This document shows positions 34,325-43,905 of a stretch of 64,000 nucleotides of DNA, in pieces. The notes under the pieces are model-generated. The model was given only the letters and a program-made list of their open reading frames with translations, had not been told where the DNA came from and did not search any database. The stretch is from assembly GCF_003350375.1 (NCBI RefSeq), contig NZ_QQAR01000012.1:62001-126000 (forward strand), read 5' to 3'. Each line of letters begins with the position of its first letter. Position 1 is the first letter of the stretch. The position numbers were made by a program, and so were the translations under genes. The stretch is from Flavobacterium sp. AG291 (GTDB lineage: Bacteria; Bacteroidota; Bacteroidia; Flavobacteriales; Flavobacteriaceae).

Positions 34325-36607
34325 ATGGAAAACATCTCAACAGCTGCATCATATGCCTTACGCTTTATAAATCAGACAAATAGGTCTGTTTTTCTTACCG
34401 GGAAAGCGGGTACGGGTAAGACAACGCTGCTTAGGGAAATCATTCGTACCACACATAAAAATGTAGTGGTTGTGGCGCCTACAGGCATTGCGGCGCTGAA
34501 TGCAGGAGGTGTTACGATACATTCAATGTTTCAGTTGCCTTTCGCAGGATTTATTCCGGACATGAATCAGCCACCGCAAGTTTCTGATACTGCGCGGTTT
34601 GAAAACAAGGATACCCTTCGCCGTCATTTCCGTATGCGTGCTGATAAACAGTCGGTTATCAATAATCTTGAGCTATTGGTTATTGATGAAGTGAGTATGC
34701 TCCGTGCAGATCTTTTGGATGCAATGGACTTTATGCTTCGTTCTGTTCGTAAGAAAAATCTTCCGTTTGGAGGTGTTCAGGTATTATACATTGGCGATCT
34801 TTTACAGCTGCCTCCGGTAGTAAAAAATGAGGAGTGGGAAGTATTGAGGAATTATTACAGAGGCAAATTCTTTTTCCATTCGCATGTAGTTCAGCAGGAT
34901 CCGCCGTTGTATATCGAGCTTGACAAAATCTACAGGCAAACCGATAGTACCTTTATTGATGTACTTAATAATCTGAGGAACAATGTAATAACGGCTAATG
35001 ACCTCAAAGTACTGAATACATTTGTACAGCCTGATTTTGATTCTACAAAACACTTGGGTTACATAACCCTTACCACACACAATGCAAAGGCTGATGCGAT
35101 GAACGCGACATCGCTGGAAGAGTTGGATGAGAAACAGTTTATTTTTGATGCTGAAATTGTGGGTGATTTTCCAGATAAAATTTATCCGGTGGAGCAGGAA
35201 CTGAAACTTAAAGTAGGGGCACAGGTAATGTTCATTAAGAACGACCTGTCTCCGGAAAAGAAATATTTCAACGGGAAAATAGGCGTAATCAAATCATTAT
35301 CAGATGAAGAGATACTCGTGCATTTTCCGGAAGAAGATGAAACCATTGAGGCTACAAAGTACGAATGGCAAAACGTTCGCTATTATGTTGACGAGGTTAC
35401 AAAAGAGATTAAAGAAGATGTTTTGGGCACGTTTGTGCACTATCCGCTAAAATTAGCTTGGGCAATCACAGTTCACAAGAGTCAGGGACTTACTTTTGAC
35501 AAAGCCGTGCTCGATGTCTCGCAGGTTTTTATGCCCGGACAGGCCTATGTGGCTCTTTCGCGTTTGCGTTCGTTAGAAGGGCTTATTTTGCTTTCTCCGA
35601 TAAGAATGAACGGTATCTCGAGCGATGCCGATGTAATAGATTACGCAGCGGGCAGGGCAGAAGAGGGTGAACTTGAAAATTCCCTTAAACAGGAAACGGA
35701 ACGGTTTATTGCCAACTTCCTGATAAACAGTTTTGAATGGAGCGATCTGGCTACTGAATGGCAACGCCACAAGATGAGTTACCTGAGTGAAGGGCCTAAA
35801 TCGCTTAAAGCCGGATATCGTGAATGGGCAAATCGTCAGGATAATAATATCCACGGTTTGCTGGATGCTGCACAAAAATTCAGGATGCAGCTCAACAGGC
35901 TTTTCAGTCAGCCGCAAATTGACATGAAGTTTGTGGGTGAGCGCGTAACGGCGGCAGTAAACTATTTTTTCCCGGTGATGGATGCCATTGCGACCGGTCT
36001 TTTTGAAAAAATGGAAGAAGTAAAACGCATTCGCAAGGCTAAAGGATTTTATGAAGAACTGGCAGAACTTGAAGAAAACCAGACTGCAGCGGTAATACGG
36101 CTGATGAAATCGAAACTACTGATGGAGGTCGTAAATGATGGACAGCCAATCAGTCGTGAGAATCTGGTATCGCCGGAAATACTTTCATACAAAACGAAAA
36201 AACTGGATGTTATTCGTGGAACAATGAAACAGCATAATGCTTCGCTGCTTGAAGAACCGGAAGACGATTACGTAACAGAACGTTATGCCCCGAAAAAGAA
36301 GAAATCTACAGAGCCTAAAAAAACTACGCTGGAAGAAACGCATGAGCTTTGGCTGCAAAAAATGTCAGTTGAAGATATAGCGCGCGTCAGGAAATTAACC
36401 GAAACAACGGTTTTAAGCCATTTTGCAGGCCTAATACAGGGCGGAAAAGTAAAAGTAGAGGAAATGCTCTCGAAAGATAAAATAATCGCCCTGAGCGAAG
36501 CTTTTAAAGGATTTGAAGGTGAAGGTCTGGGAACTCTTAAGGAAAAGTTTGGCGATGAGTTCTCGTGGAGCGAATTAAAGCTTTACAAAGCCAGCCTTAG
36601 GGAATAA
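34325..36607 (+). CDS. Pif1/RecD-like superfamily 1B helicase with C-terminal HTH domain
   Basis: 760 residues. Walker A is GKAGTGKTT (26-34), Walker B LLVIDEVSML, followed by GDLLQLPPV and the late helicase motif WAITVHKSQGLTFDKAVLDVS ... YVALSRLRS. This is the Pif1 subgroup common in Bacteroidota. A C-terminal helix-turn-helix unit (about 665-710, LWLQKMSVEDIARVRKLTETTVLSHF) resembles the HTH_40 domain of RecQ-type proteins. Likely a DNA repair or replication helicase. The ATG at 34325 is preceded by a short leader, and a strong terminator follows. Confidence 0.92.
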   Translation: MENISTAASYALRFINQTNRSVFLTGKAGTGKTTLLREIIRTTHKNVVVVAPTGIAALNAGGVTIHSMFQLPFAGFIPDMNQPPQVSDTARFENKDTLRRHFRMRADKQSVINNLELLVIDEVSMLRADLLDAMDFMLRSVRKKNLPFGGVQVLYIGDLLQLPPVVKNEEWEVLRNYYRGKFFFHSHVVQQDPPLYIELDKIYRQTDSTFIDVLNNLRNNVITANDLKVLNTFVQPDFDSTKHLGYITLTTHNAKADAMNATSLEELDEKQFIFDAEIVGDFPDKIYPVEQELKLKVGAQVMFIKNDLSPEKKYFNGKIGVIKSLSDEEILVHFPEEDETIEATKYEWQNVRYYVDEVTKEIKEDVLGTFVHYPLKLAWAITVHKSQGLTFDKAVLDVSQVFMPGQAYVALSRLRSLEGLILLSPIRMNGISSDADVIDYAAGRAEEGELENSLKQETERFIANFLINSFEWSDLATEWQRHKMSYLSEGPKSLKAGYREWANRQDNNIHGLLDAAQKFRMQLNRLFSQPQIDMKFVGERVTAAVNYFFPVMDAIATGLFEKMEEVKRIRKAKGFYEELAELEENQTAAVIRLMKSKLLMEVVNDGQPISRENLVSPEILSYKTKKLDVIRGTMKQHNASLLEEPEDDYVTERYAPKKKKSTEPKKTTLEETHELWLQKMSVEDIARVRKLTETTVLSHFAGLIQGGKVKVEEMLSKDKIIALSEAFKGFEGEGLGTLKEKFGDEFSWSELKLYKASLRE

Positions 36608-36636
36608 AAAAAGCGAACCAAACGGTTCGCTTTTTT
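36607..36636 (+). terminator. Bidirectional terminator after the Pif1 helicase gene
   Basis: 13-bp perfect stem AAAAAAGCGAACC / GGTTCGCTTTTTT with a 4-base loop; convergent with the DoxX-like gene. Confidence 0.93.
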
Positions 36637-36703
36637 ATGAAGTATGATTTCTAAAATCGAATTGTCTAACAGTCTAAAAATCCAACAATCGAATAATCTG
36701 TGA

Positions 36704-37087
36704 TTATAACCATGTAAGAACAAGAACTGCAGGGATAAAATAAATAACAATCGTTCTGGCACCGTCATATTCTTTAGCCATACGCTGGCCTAAAAGAAGG
36801 AACAACAATGTTACGCATGAAACAAGGCTTCCCCAGAAAGCGAATTCGGTTTCCCCGTTCATGATCATCTGGATAGCACCGATAACCGAAAAGGCTCCTG
36901 CAAAAACTTCAAGCACAAGGATAAGGAACAATGATTGCGGTACCATGTTTTTGATTGGTGTTTGTGCAAAGTGGCCTTTAAGCCATTCAACGTTTCCTTT
37001 CCAGTCAGCTACTTTATCATAGCCTGATTGTATGAAAGTTATACCCAAAAAAATCAAGGTGATAATGGTTGCGATGTGTGTGTACAT
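36704..37087 (-). CDS. DoxX-like small membrane protein
   Basis: 127 residues with four hydrophobic segments. FLGITFIQSGYDKVADWKGNVEWLKGHF near the N-terminus is the DoxX-family pattern, and a conserved Glu lies in the second segment (VLEVFAGAFS). No catalytic function is assigned to such proteins. It starts 4 bases after the holB stop, so it is probably co-transcribed with it. Confidence 0.8.
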   Translation of the reverse strand: MYTHIATIITLIFLGITFIQSGYDKVADWKGNVEWLKGHFAQTPIKNMVPQSLFLILVLEVFAGAFSVIGAIQMIMNGETEFAFWGSLVSCVTLLFLLLGQRMAKEYDGARTIVIYFIPAVLVLTWL

Positions 37088-37091
37088 AATG

Positions 37092-38240
37092 TTATTTTTT
37101 ATGGATTAATCGTGTAAGTTTTATGGATAAGTCGGTTAAAATAATTTTAGCATTCCCGTTACGCTCAATGTGATACAGTGCGTCGCTAAGCTCTTTGAAT
37201 ATGTCGTTTATGTTGTTGCCGTTTACAAAAGGCGCAAAATTTTCAAGCTTGAATTTATCTACGGTCGGTTCCATGAAAACAAGTTCCTTAGCATTATAAT
37301 TCAGCAATAATGCCTGACGGAACATATCGATGCAGAAATTCAGGAATTGTTTTTGAGCCTCACGGCCAATACCTGCAATAGCCTCGCTCCAGGCAATAAG
37401 ATCCTGAATGGCAGCGGCATTACCCTTAGCACGGAAAGCGGCACGCACCCACATAACAAACCATTCTTCAAACGGATTGTCGTCATCGGTTTTATTCAGC
37501 AGGTGTAACGCTTTGTTATAGTTGCCCTGCGCCTGATGGGCAATTTTTAAGGCAGCACGCTGTTCGATATTTTCACGTGAAACAAGCGCCTCTACAATGG
37601 CTTTTTCTCCGAGCGGGCCAAAGTTAAGCACCTGGCAGCGTGACAGTATGGTTTGCAATATATCGTCCTGGCTTTCGGCAATGAGAAGGAAAACCGTTTT
37701 TTCGGGTGGCTCTTCCAGCAGTTTAAGCAGTTTGTTGGCTGTGGCCGTATTCATTTTGTCGGCCATCCAGATGATCATCACCTTATAGCCGCCTTCATAG
37801 GCTTTTAGCGAAAGAGATTTTACGATCTCGGTAGCTTCGTCAACACCAATCTGTCCCTGTTTATTCGCTATATCAATCTTTTTATACCAGTCGAAAAGAC
37901 TGCCGTAGGGAGTTTCCTCTACGAACTCACGCCAGGCCTTTAAAAAATTGGCACTCACAGGGTGGCTTTTCACATCGCTGTTTGTTGACACCGGAAAAAC
38001 AAAATGCAGATCGGGGTGCGACAGATTACGGAATTTCAGATTACAGGCTTCATTGCCATTGGTGTTCTCGCCGCCGGAGTTAGCACACAAAATATATTGC
38101 GCATAGGCAATAGCCATAGGTAAAGTACCTGAACCTTCGGGTCCTATGAAAAGTTGCGCGTGTGGAATACGCGATGATGAAGCACTCGTAGTAAGGTGGC
38201 TTTTAATATGTTCCTGTCCTAAAATTTCTGAGAAAAGCAT
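37092..38240 (-). CDS. holB: DNA polymerase III subunit delta'
   Basis: 382 residues. The AAA+ core is recognisable: ILGQEHIKSHL, then a degenerate P-loop FIGPEGSGTLPMA (lacking the Lys/Thr needed to bind ATP, as is normal for delta'), HPDLHFVFPV, IGVDEATEIVKSL, VMIIWMADKMNTATANKLLKLLEEPP and the sensor-type LSRCQVLNF. It is the rigid wrench of the clamp loader. A weak parS-like sequence (37569-37584) lies inside the gene. Confidence 0.93.
   Translation of the reverse strand: MLFSEILGQEHIKSHLTTSASSSRIPHAQLFIGPEGSGTLPMAIAYAQYILCANSGGENTNGNEACNLKFRNLSHPDLHFVFPVSTNSDVKSHPVSANFLKAWREFVEETPYGSLFDWYKKIDIANKQGQIGVDEATEIVKSLSLKAYEGGYKVMIIWMADKMNTATANKLLKLLEEPPEKTVFLLIAESQDDILQTILSRCQVLNFGPLGEKAIVEALVSRENIEQRAALKIAHQAQGNYNKALHLLNKTDDDNPFEEWFVMWVRAAFRAKGNAAAIQDLIAWSEAIAGIGREAQKQFLNFCIDMFRQALLLNYNAKELVFMEPTVDKFKLENFAPFVNGNNINDIFKELSDALYHIERNGNAKIILTDLSIKLTRLIHKK
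37569..37584. other. Weak parS-like site 6
   Basis: ATTTTCACGTGAAACA, matching TGTTTCACGTGAAACA at 14 of 16 positions with an intact TTTCACGTGAAA core, inside holB. Confidence 0.4.
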
Positions 38241-38294
38241 GGGGCAAATATAACATAAACTTGCTAAGTCGCTGAGTTAAGAAATTACAGCTTT

Positions 38295-38867
38295 TTATTC
38301 ATAAACGGCGTGCTGTACTTTCACGCCATTTCGTTTTGCCGGGAAATCGTTTAAAATTATCAGGTAACTGATGTATTCAGAAGCTTTTACCAAAAACATT
38401 TCTTTGGGTTTATGTTGTTCCAGTCCTGATTTGAGAGGACAATCGGGCATATCTTCTGTATTTATTTCGGCTTCATTCGTAAAATGAACAGGGTCGGAGT
38501 ACCGTTCGGCAAGTTCCTGAAAAGTAAAACCAGATTCATAATTTGCCAGTATTGTTTTTTGTGCGGATTCTATTTCGGCTTCGGGTTGTTTGCGGTTGTC
38601 AAAAAAAATCATGGAGCAGTTATATATCACCTCATGGCTGGAACCAATAACTTTGTGTAAATCATGACCGTTTATAATTATATCCCCCGGTTTTTTTAGA
38701 GAATACATTTTAAAGATCTCCCCGTCATCTTCGTAATAAGTAAATGAAGATGTAATTTCTTTGTTTTTGTCAAAATAGTCTCTTGCTTCCTGTTCGGTAG
38801 GTGGTTGTTTTTGGGCAATTCCAACGGATGAAACAAACACAGAAAGAAGCAAGAGATAATATTTCAT
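38295..38867 (-). CDS. Secreted parvulin-like peptidylprolyl isomerase, copy 2
   Basis: 190 residues with a signal peptide (MKYYLLLLSVFVSSVGIAQ). After an N-terminal helical part comes a reduced rotamase-like domain (ANYESGFTFQELAERYSD, then PLKSGLEQHKPKEMFLVKASEYISYLIIL). It is paralogous to the gene 14 bases upstream. The catalytic core is shortened and less conserved than in PpiC, so enzymatic activity is uncertain. Confidence 0.7.
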   Translation of the reverse strand: MKYYLLLLSVFVSSVGIAQKQPPTEQEARDYFDKNKEITSSFTYYEDDGEIFKMYSLKKPGDIIINGHDLHKVIGSSHEVIYNCSMIFFDNRKQPEAEIESAQKTILANYESGFTFQELAERYSDPVHFTNEAEINTEDMPDCPLKSGLEQHKPKEMFLVKASEYISYLIILNDFPAKRNGVKVQHAVYE

Positions 38868-38881
38868 GTTGTTAGTATTGG

Positions 38882-39451
38882 TTAGGAACTTTTATAAGCG
38901 GCATATTCTACACGAATAGCTTTTATGGTTTGGTTCTCGGCATTTTTTTTAACGATGTGGTACCATCCCTTTTCGGCTGTAATAACGGTAAATACTTCAC
39001 CGGCAGTATGTTCTTTAACCGCTTTTTCAAAAGTACCCACCATTTGCCCGTCCGTAAATTTCATCTCGGCAGCATTGGGATTCTTATCCATCGAATATTT
39101 TTTTATCAGGTCGGCAAAGGAAGTACCGCTGTTATATTCGGCAAATATTTCATTGGTTAGCCTGCTTATTTCCTCCTGAGCTAATTTTTTACCGTCCAGA
39201 TAAATATAGCCAGCGTTATATGCAGTGGCCGATGTTGTTTCAATAAATTTATAAATATTCTTACCATCTACCACGACATCTCCGGGTTTATGGTTTTTCA
39301 GCAAATCGAATTTTTTATCCAGTTCGCTGATGTCAATTGTAGGATTTATGTGGCTTTCAATATAGTCTTTCGCCTGCGTGGGCGTTGGTATTTCCTGAGC
39401 TTTAGCTGTAAGCCAGAAAACGGGAACCAGAAGTAATGCAATTGTTTTCAT
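38882..39451 (-). CDS. Secreted parvulin-like peptidylprolyl isomerase, copy 1
   Basis: 189 residues with a signal peptide (MKTIALLLVPVFWLTAKA). The rotamase pattern is clearer here: AEYNSGTSFADLIKKYSMDKN, then FTDGQMVGTFEKAVKEHTAGEVFTVITAEKGWYHIV. Together with the next gene it forms a two-gene minus-strand unit, probably helping fold periplasmic proteins. Confidence 0.78.
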   Translation of the reverse strand: MKTIALLLVPVFWLTAKAQEIPTPTQAKDYIESHINPTIDISELDKKFDLLKNHKPGDVVVDGKNIYKFIETTSATAYNAGYIYLDGKKLAQEEISRLTNEIFAEYNSGTSFADLIKKYSMDKNPNAAEMKFTDGQMVGTFEKAVKEHTAGEVFTVITAEKGWYHIVKKNAENQTIKAIRVEYAAYKSS

Positions 39452-39762
39452 AATTAGGGGGTATTTATGTTAAACAAAAAGGGTGAAATTACATTATTAG
39501 TTTATTCCGGTAATTTAATAGTAATGGATGCATTTCTTTCGGCAACTATAGGCCTATTTTTTTCATATCAAGCATTTAATGAAATCTAATATAAGATAAA
39601 TCCTGTTACGAAATGCACACGAATACGTTTTCGTGAAAGATTAATTCGAATTTTCATTACATAAAACTTCCATTTCATGTAATAAATTCAATTTTAACAC
39701 CTGTGTAAATCACTGGAATTCAATACTATAAAATAAGTTTAAAAATCTTTTTGAACAACTTA
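39452..39762. other. Gene-free AT-rich intergenic stretch upstream of pgk
   Basis: About 310 bases between the divergent parvulin-like gene and the pgk promoter. No open frame with protein features, no tRNA and no strong hairpin were seen. Confidence 0.5.
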
Positions 39763-39802
39763 TTGGCTATTTATTAACAGAAAGGCATATATTTGCCTTT
39801 CT
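39763..39802 (+). promoter_or_regulatory. pgk promoter with a palindrome over the -7 box
   Basis: TTG (39763-39765), 22 bases, TATATTTG (39788-39795). A perfect inverted repeat AGAAAGGCA-TATATT-TGCCTTTCT (39779-39802) is centred on the -7 element, the position of a classic repressor operator. Confidence 0.65.
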
Positions 39803-39833
39803 ACAATATCTAATAAAAACTAAAAGCCCATTA

Positions 39834-41021
39834 ATGAAAACTCTTGCCGATATCAATTTTGCGAATAAAAAAGCCGTAATCCGTGTAGATTTTAATGTAC
39901 CTCTGGATGAGAACTTTAAAGTAACTGACACTACCCGTATTGAAGCTGCTAAGCCAACAATTGATAAGATTCTTAAAGACGGTGGCAGTGTTATCCTTAT
40001 GTCGCACTTAGGCAGGCCGAAAGGTGTTGAAGAGAAATATTCGCTGAAACATATTGTAGATAAGACATCTGAAATATTGGGTGTTAAAGTAAAATTTGTA
40101 AACGACAGTATAGGTGCTGAAGTAGAGCAGGCTGCAAAGGATTTAAAACCCGGAGAAGTGCTGCTTTTGGAAAACCTTCGTTTTTACAAAGAAGAAGAAG
40201 CTGGTGATGAAGGCTTTGCAAAAAAACTTGCAGGCTTAGGAGATGTTTATGTGAATGATGCTTTTGGTACGGCTCACCGTGCTCACGCTTCTACAACAAT
40301 AATTGCAAATTATTTTCCTGAAAATAAAGTTTTTGGCGAGCTTCTTGCTAAGGAGATCGAAAGCCTTGACAAAGTATTAAGAAACAGTGAAAAGCCGGTA
40401 ACGGCAGTATTGGGCGGATCTAAAGTTTCGTCTAAGATCACGGTTATTGAAAATATACTTGACAAGGTAGACCACCTGATAATTGGAGGAGGCATGACCT
40501 TCACATTTATCAAGGCTCAGGGCGGAAAAATTGGCGACTCAATATGTGAGGACGACAAGCAACAACTTGCCCTTGATATTTTGGCAAAAGCCAAAGAGAA
40601 GAACGTACAGATTCACCTGCCGGTAGATGTTATTGCTGCTGATGGCTTCAAGAACGATGCCCAAACACAGGTTGTTGATGTAACTGCGATTCCTGACGGT
40701 TGGCAGGGGCTTGACGCAGGGCCAAAATCGTTGGAAAACTTTAAGAAAGTTATCCTTGAGTCCAAAACCATTCTGTGGAATGGTCCGCTGGGCGTATTTG
40801 AGATGGAAAACTTTGCCAAGGGCACTATAGAGCTTGGTAATTTTATTGCAGAAGCTACTAAAAACGGCGCTTTCTCTCTTGTAGGAGGAGGTGACTCTGT
40901 AGCAGCCGTTAAGCAGTTTGGCCTGGAGCCAAAAATGAGTTATGTGTCTACCGGAGGAGGTGCCATGCTTGAAATGCTTGAAGGACGCACACTTCCTGGT
41001 ATCGCAGCGATACAAGGGTAG
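39834..41021 (+). CDS. pgk: Phosphoglycerate kinase
   Basis: 395 residues, full length. Signatures: [14 protein letters not shown] at the start, [59 protein letters not shown] and the nucleotide-binding [15 protein letters not shown], with the terminal [13 protein letters not shown]. It makes ATP from 1,3-bisphosphoglycerate in glycolysis. Single-gene unit with a palindrome over its promoter. Confidence 0.97.
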   Translation: MKTLADINFANKKAVIRVDFNVPLDENFKVTDTTRIEAAKPTIDKILKDGGSVILMSHLGRPKGVEEKYSLKHIVDKTSEILGVKVKFVNDSIGAEVEQAAKDLKPGEVLLLENLRFYKEEEAGDEGFAKKLAGLGDVYVNDAFGTAHRAHASTTIIANYFPENKVFGELLAKEIESLDKVLRNSEKPVTAVLGGSKVSSKITVIENILDKVDHLIIGGGMTFTFIKAQGGKIGDSICEDDKQQLALDILAKAKEKNVQIHLPVDVIAADGFKNDAQTQVVDVTAIPDGWQGLDAGPKSLENFKKVILESKTILWNGPLGVFEMENFAKGTIELGNFIAEATKNGAFSLVGGGDSVAAVKQFGLEPKMSYVSTGGGAMLEMLEGRTLPGIAAIQG

Positions 41022-41119
41022 TAGTGTTAAAGTTTATAATAGAAATCCAAAATTAAAGTTATCATACTTTGTTACTTTGTAATGCATTGTAATTTAACTG
41101 ATTAAAAAAAGTAAATTAG

Positions 41120-42898
41120 ATGAGTAAAAAGAAAACATTGTCACTGGTCTTTGCACTTTTCTCGTTTGCGGCATTTGCCCAGGAGAGTGCTCAGGCTGAC
41201 ATTACACCGGTTGCCCCAATTGCTAAAATTTCGTTCTTAGATTCTATTAAATCTACTTTCATCCGCCATAGCGAAATGGCTTGTGTTGACAGCCTTTGGA
41301 TACAGGAACTTACGAACCAGGAGCTGTTTAACAACATGCAGGAAGACCTGTTAAGGGTTAACCCTGACATTGATGTAGATTTCAATCTTTCCAGTGAGGT
41401 TCTTAAAGAAAGGCTTGCTAAAATGGATGCTAAATCTCCATTTAATATTGAATATAGCAAAGGCCTTGAGAACATCATTAAATCGTATCTTAAAAACAGG
41501 CCAAGGTCATACGAAAGACTAATGGCTATTTCTGAATATTATTTCCCAATGTTCGAAGAGTACCTTGCTAAATACAATGTGCCTATCGAAATTAAATATC
41601 TTGCTGTTATTGAGTCGGCACTTAATCCACGCGCTAAATCCCATGTAGGCGCTACAGGACTTTGGCAGTTTATGTATCCTACAGGTAAACAATACAACCT
41701 TGAAGTTAACAGCTATGTAGACGAAAGAAGCGATCCTCTTAAAGCTACTGAAGCTGCTTGTCAATACCTTTCAAGCCTTTACAACATTTTTGGAGACTGG
41801 GACTTGGTACTAGCGTCATACAATGCCGGTCCGGGTAACGTAACCAAAGCTATACGTCGTTCAGGGTCATATAGCAATTACTGGAATATACGTAAGAACC
41901 TTCCTAAAGAAACTCAGGCGTATGTACCTACTTTCTTAGCTACGATGTACATTTATGAGCATGCTAAAGAACACGGAATTAAAGCTAAAAAAGCACCTCT
42001 CACTTATTTTGAGACTGATACTGTGATGGTAAAACGTCAGATGTCTTTCAAACAAATTGCCCAGTTGCTGGATGTTCCGGTTTCTCAACTGCAGTTGCTA
42101 AACCCTATTTACAAACTGGATGTTATTCCTTTTACAACTGAAAAAGCTCATTACCTGAGGCTTCCTAAAGATAAGATAGCGTTGTTTGCATCTAACGAAA
42201 AAGGAATCTATGCTTACATTGATTATGAAGATAATAAAAGAGAAAAACCATATTTCTTAGACAAACCGGAAACAGCAATTGCTTCGGTTAGAAAAGACAG
42301 TACTTCATCTAAAGCATTAGCTTCTAACGGGTCTTTCAAAAAAGAAAAGACTATCAGTACTAAAACTTACAGAGTGAAAAGGGGTGATAACCTTGGTGAA
42401 ATCGCATCCAAATATGATGTTAGCATCACTGACTTAAGAAAATGGAATAAAATAAAAGGCAATAACATTCAGGCAGGTCAAACGTTAAAGATACAGAAAA
42501 CAATAATGGTTACTACACCTGTAAAAGAAGAGGCTATTGCCGCGAAGAACACTAAAGATTCTGTAAATAATAAAGCTAATGCTGCTGTTGCCAATGCAAA
42601 AACGGCTGTGGCTTCTAATACTGAAACACAGGATACTGAAGAGGAAACTACAGAAGCAGTTGTTTCTGAACCAAAAACGGCCGTTGCCGCTACTACACCG
42701 GCATCTGCAAAAAAAGCAAAAGAATATAACTACGAGCAGCAACGTGATTATATTGTACAAAAAGGTGATTCGTTGTTCAGTATTGCAAGAAAACACCCTG
42801 GTGTAACGGTTGAGAACCTTAAAAGCTGGAATAAGATAAAAGGTGAAAGCATACAGCCCGGCATGAAACTTAAAGTTGGCGAAGGCCAGGTGAACTAA
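41120..42898 (+). CDS. MltD-like lytic transglycosylase with two LysM domains
   Basis: 592 residues. Signal peptide MSKKKTLSLVFALFSFAAFA, then an SLT domain with the catalytic Glu165 in AVIESALNPRAKS, GATGLWQFMYPTGK and ASYNAGPGNVTKAI. Two LysM peptidoglycan-binding domains follow at about 422-467 (YRVKRGDNLGEIASKYDVS) and 546-590 (YIVQKGDSLFSIARKH), separated by an Ala/Thr/Lys-rich linker. It cleaves peptidoglycan glycan strands to anhydromuramyl ends. DUF4837 and an acetyltransferase gene follow closely. Confidence 0.93.
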   Translation: MSKKKTLSLVFALFSFAAFAQESAQADITPVAPIAKISFLDSIKSTFIRHSEMACVDSLWIQELTNQELFNNMQEDLLRVNPDIDVDFNLSSEVLKERLAKMDAKSPFNIEYSKGLENIIKSYLKNRPRSYERLMAISEYYFPMFEEYLAKYNVPIEIKYLAVIESALNPRAKSHVGATGLWQFMYPTGKQYNLEVNSYVDERSDPLKATEAACQYLSSLYNIFGDWDLVLASYNAGPGNVTKAIRRSGSYSNYWNIRKNLPKETQAYVPTFLATMYIYEHAKEHGIKAKKAPLTYFETDTVMVKRQMSFKQIAQLLDVPVSQLQLLNPIYKLDVIPFTTEKAHYLRLPKDKIALFASNEKGIYAYIDYEDNKREKPYFLDKPETAIASVRKDSTSSKALASNGSFKKEKTISTKTYRVKRGDNLGEIASKYDVSITDLRKWNKIKGNNIQAGQTLKIQKTIMVTTPVKEEAIAAKNTKDSVNNKANAAVANAKTAVASNTETQDTEEETTEAVVSEPKTAVAATTPASAKKAKEYNYEQQRDYIVQKGDSLFSIARKHPGVTVENLKSWNKIKGESIQPGMKLKVGEGQVN

Positions 42899-42918
42899 TT
42901 TCTTTTGAAAATCGTATT

Positions 42919-43905
42919 TTGATGATAAGGCTTAAACAAACCCTTGTTTTGGTTTTTGTTCTTTGCTGTATTGCCTGCAAAAAGGATAAGCATGACGATG
43001 CCGATGCCTCAAAAGGCAATATCAATGAAATATCGATTGTGATAAGCGATGTGCTCTGGAACGGTGAAGTGGGCGACAGCCTGCGTAAAAGACTTGCCGC
43101 TCCGGTAGACGGGCTTACCCAGGAGGAACCGCTTTTTACACTAAATCAATTGCATGATAAATCGTTTGACGGCTCTTTAAAAAAGGGCCGTAACATTATC
43201 ATGATCGACAAGGACAATGATGCCAAAAAAGGGTTCAGTTTTGTCCGCAATAATTACTGTGCTCCGCAAAACGTATTTACAATCAAAGGCAAATCGATAG
43301 ACGAAATACTCGAACTTATCGATATGCATTCAGATGAAATAATACGTACCATCAGGCAGACCGAAATTGCCGAAAACCAACAACGTAATATCAAGAACGG
43401 GCTTTTGGATCAAAAGATAATCCTGAACCAGTATAATATTGATATTAAAGTTCCTTCTACCTATCGTTATGCTGTAAAAAATAAGGATTTTATATGGCTG
43501 AAGAAAGAAATTACGAGTGGTAACACCAACATTCTGCTTTACAAAGTACCATTTGAAGTTATTGAACGCAATAAGACCATCGCGACTGATATTATAAAAA
43601 TGCGTGATTCTGTTGGAAGCCGATATATACATGGCAAGGAAGCCGGTACTTATATGGTAACTGAAGAAGCTTACTCACCCTATTTTTTTATGACGAGCTT
43701 TAACGATAAGAGTGCTTTTGAAACCCGAGGTAACTGGGAAATGAAAAACGACTTTATGAACGGTCCTTTCCTGAATTATGTCATTAGGGATAATAAGCAC
43801 AACTGTTATCTGGTTATCGAGGGTTTTATTTATAGCCCTTCATCTCCTAAACGTGATTTGATTGTAGAACTCGAATCAATTATTAAGTCTGTAAAATTTA
43901 CATGA
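42919..43905 (+). CDS. DUF4837 family lipoprotein
   Basis: 328 residues. The lipobox is CIAC (Cys20) after a hydrophobic signal. The mature protein has the DUF4837 opening NEISIVISDVLWNGEVGDSLRKRLAAPVDGLTQEEPLF, with the later NGPFLNYVIRDNKHNCYLVIEGFIYSP. Found widely in Bacteroidota, function unknown. It starts 20 bases after the transglycosylase gene and overlaps the next by 4 bases (ATGA). Confidence 0.88.
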   Translation: MMIRLKQTLVLVFVLCCIACKKDKHDDADASKGNINEISIVISDVLWNGEVGDSLRKRLAAPVDGLTQEEPLFTLNQLHDKSFDGSLKKGRNIIMIDKDNDAKKGFSFVRNNYCAPQNVFTIKGKSIDEILELIDMHSDEIIRTIRQTEIAENQQRNIKNGLLDQKIILNQYNIDIKVPSTYRYAVKNKDFIWLKKEITSGNTNILLYKVPFEVIERNKTIATDIIKMRDSVGSRYIHGKEAGTYMVTEEAYSPYFFMTSFNDKSAFETRGNWEMKNDFMNGPFLNYVIRDNKHNCYLVIEGFIYSPSSPKRDLIVELESIIKSVKFT

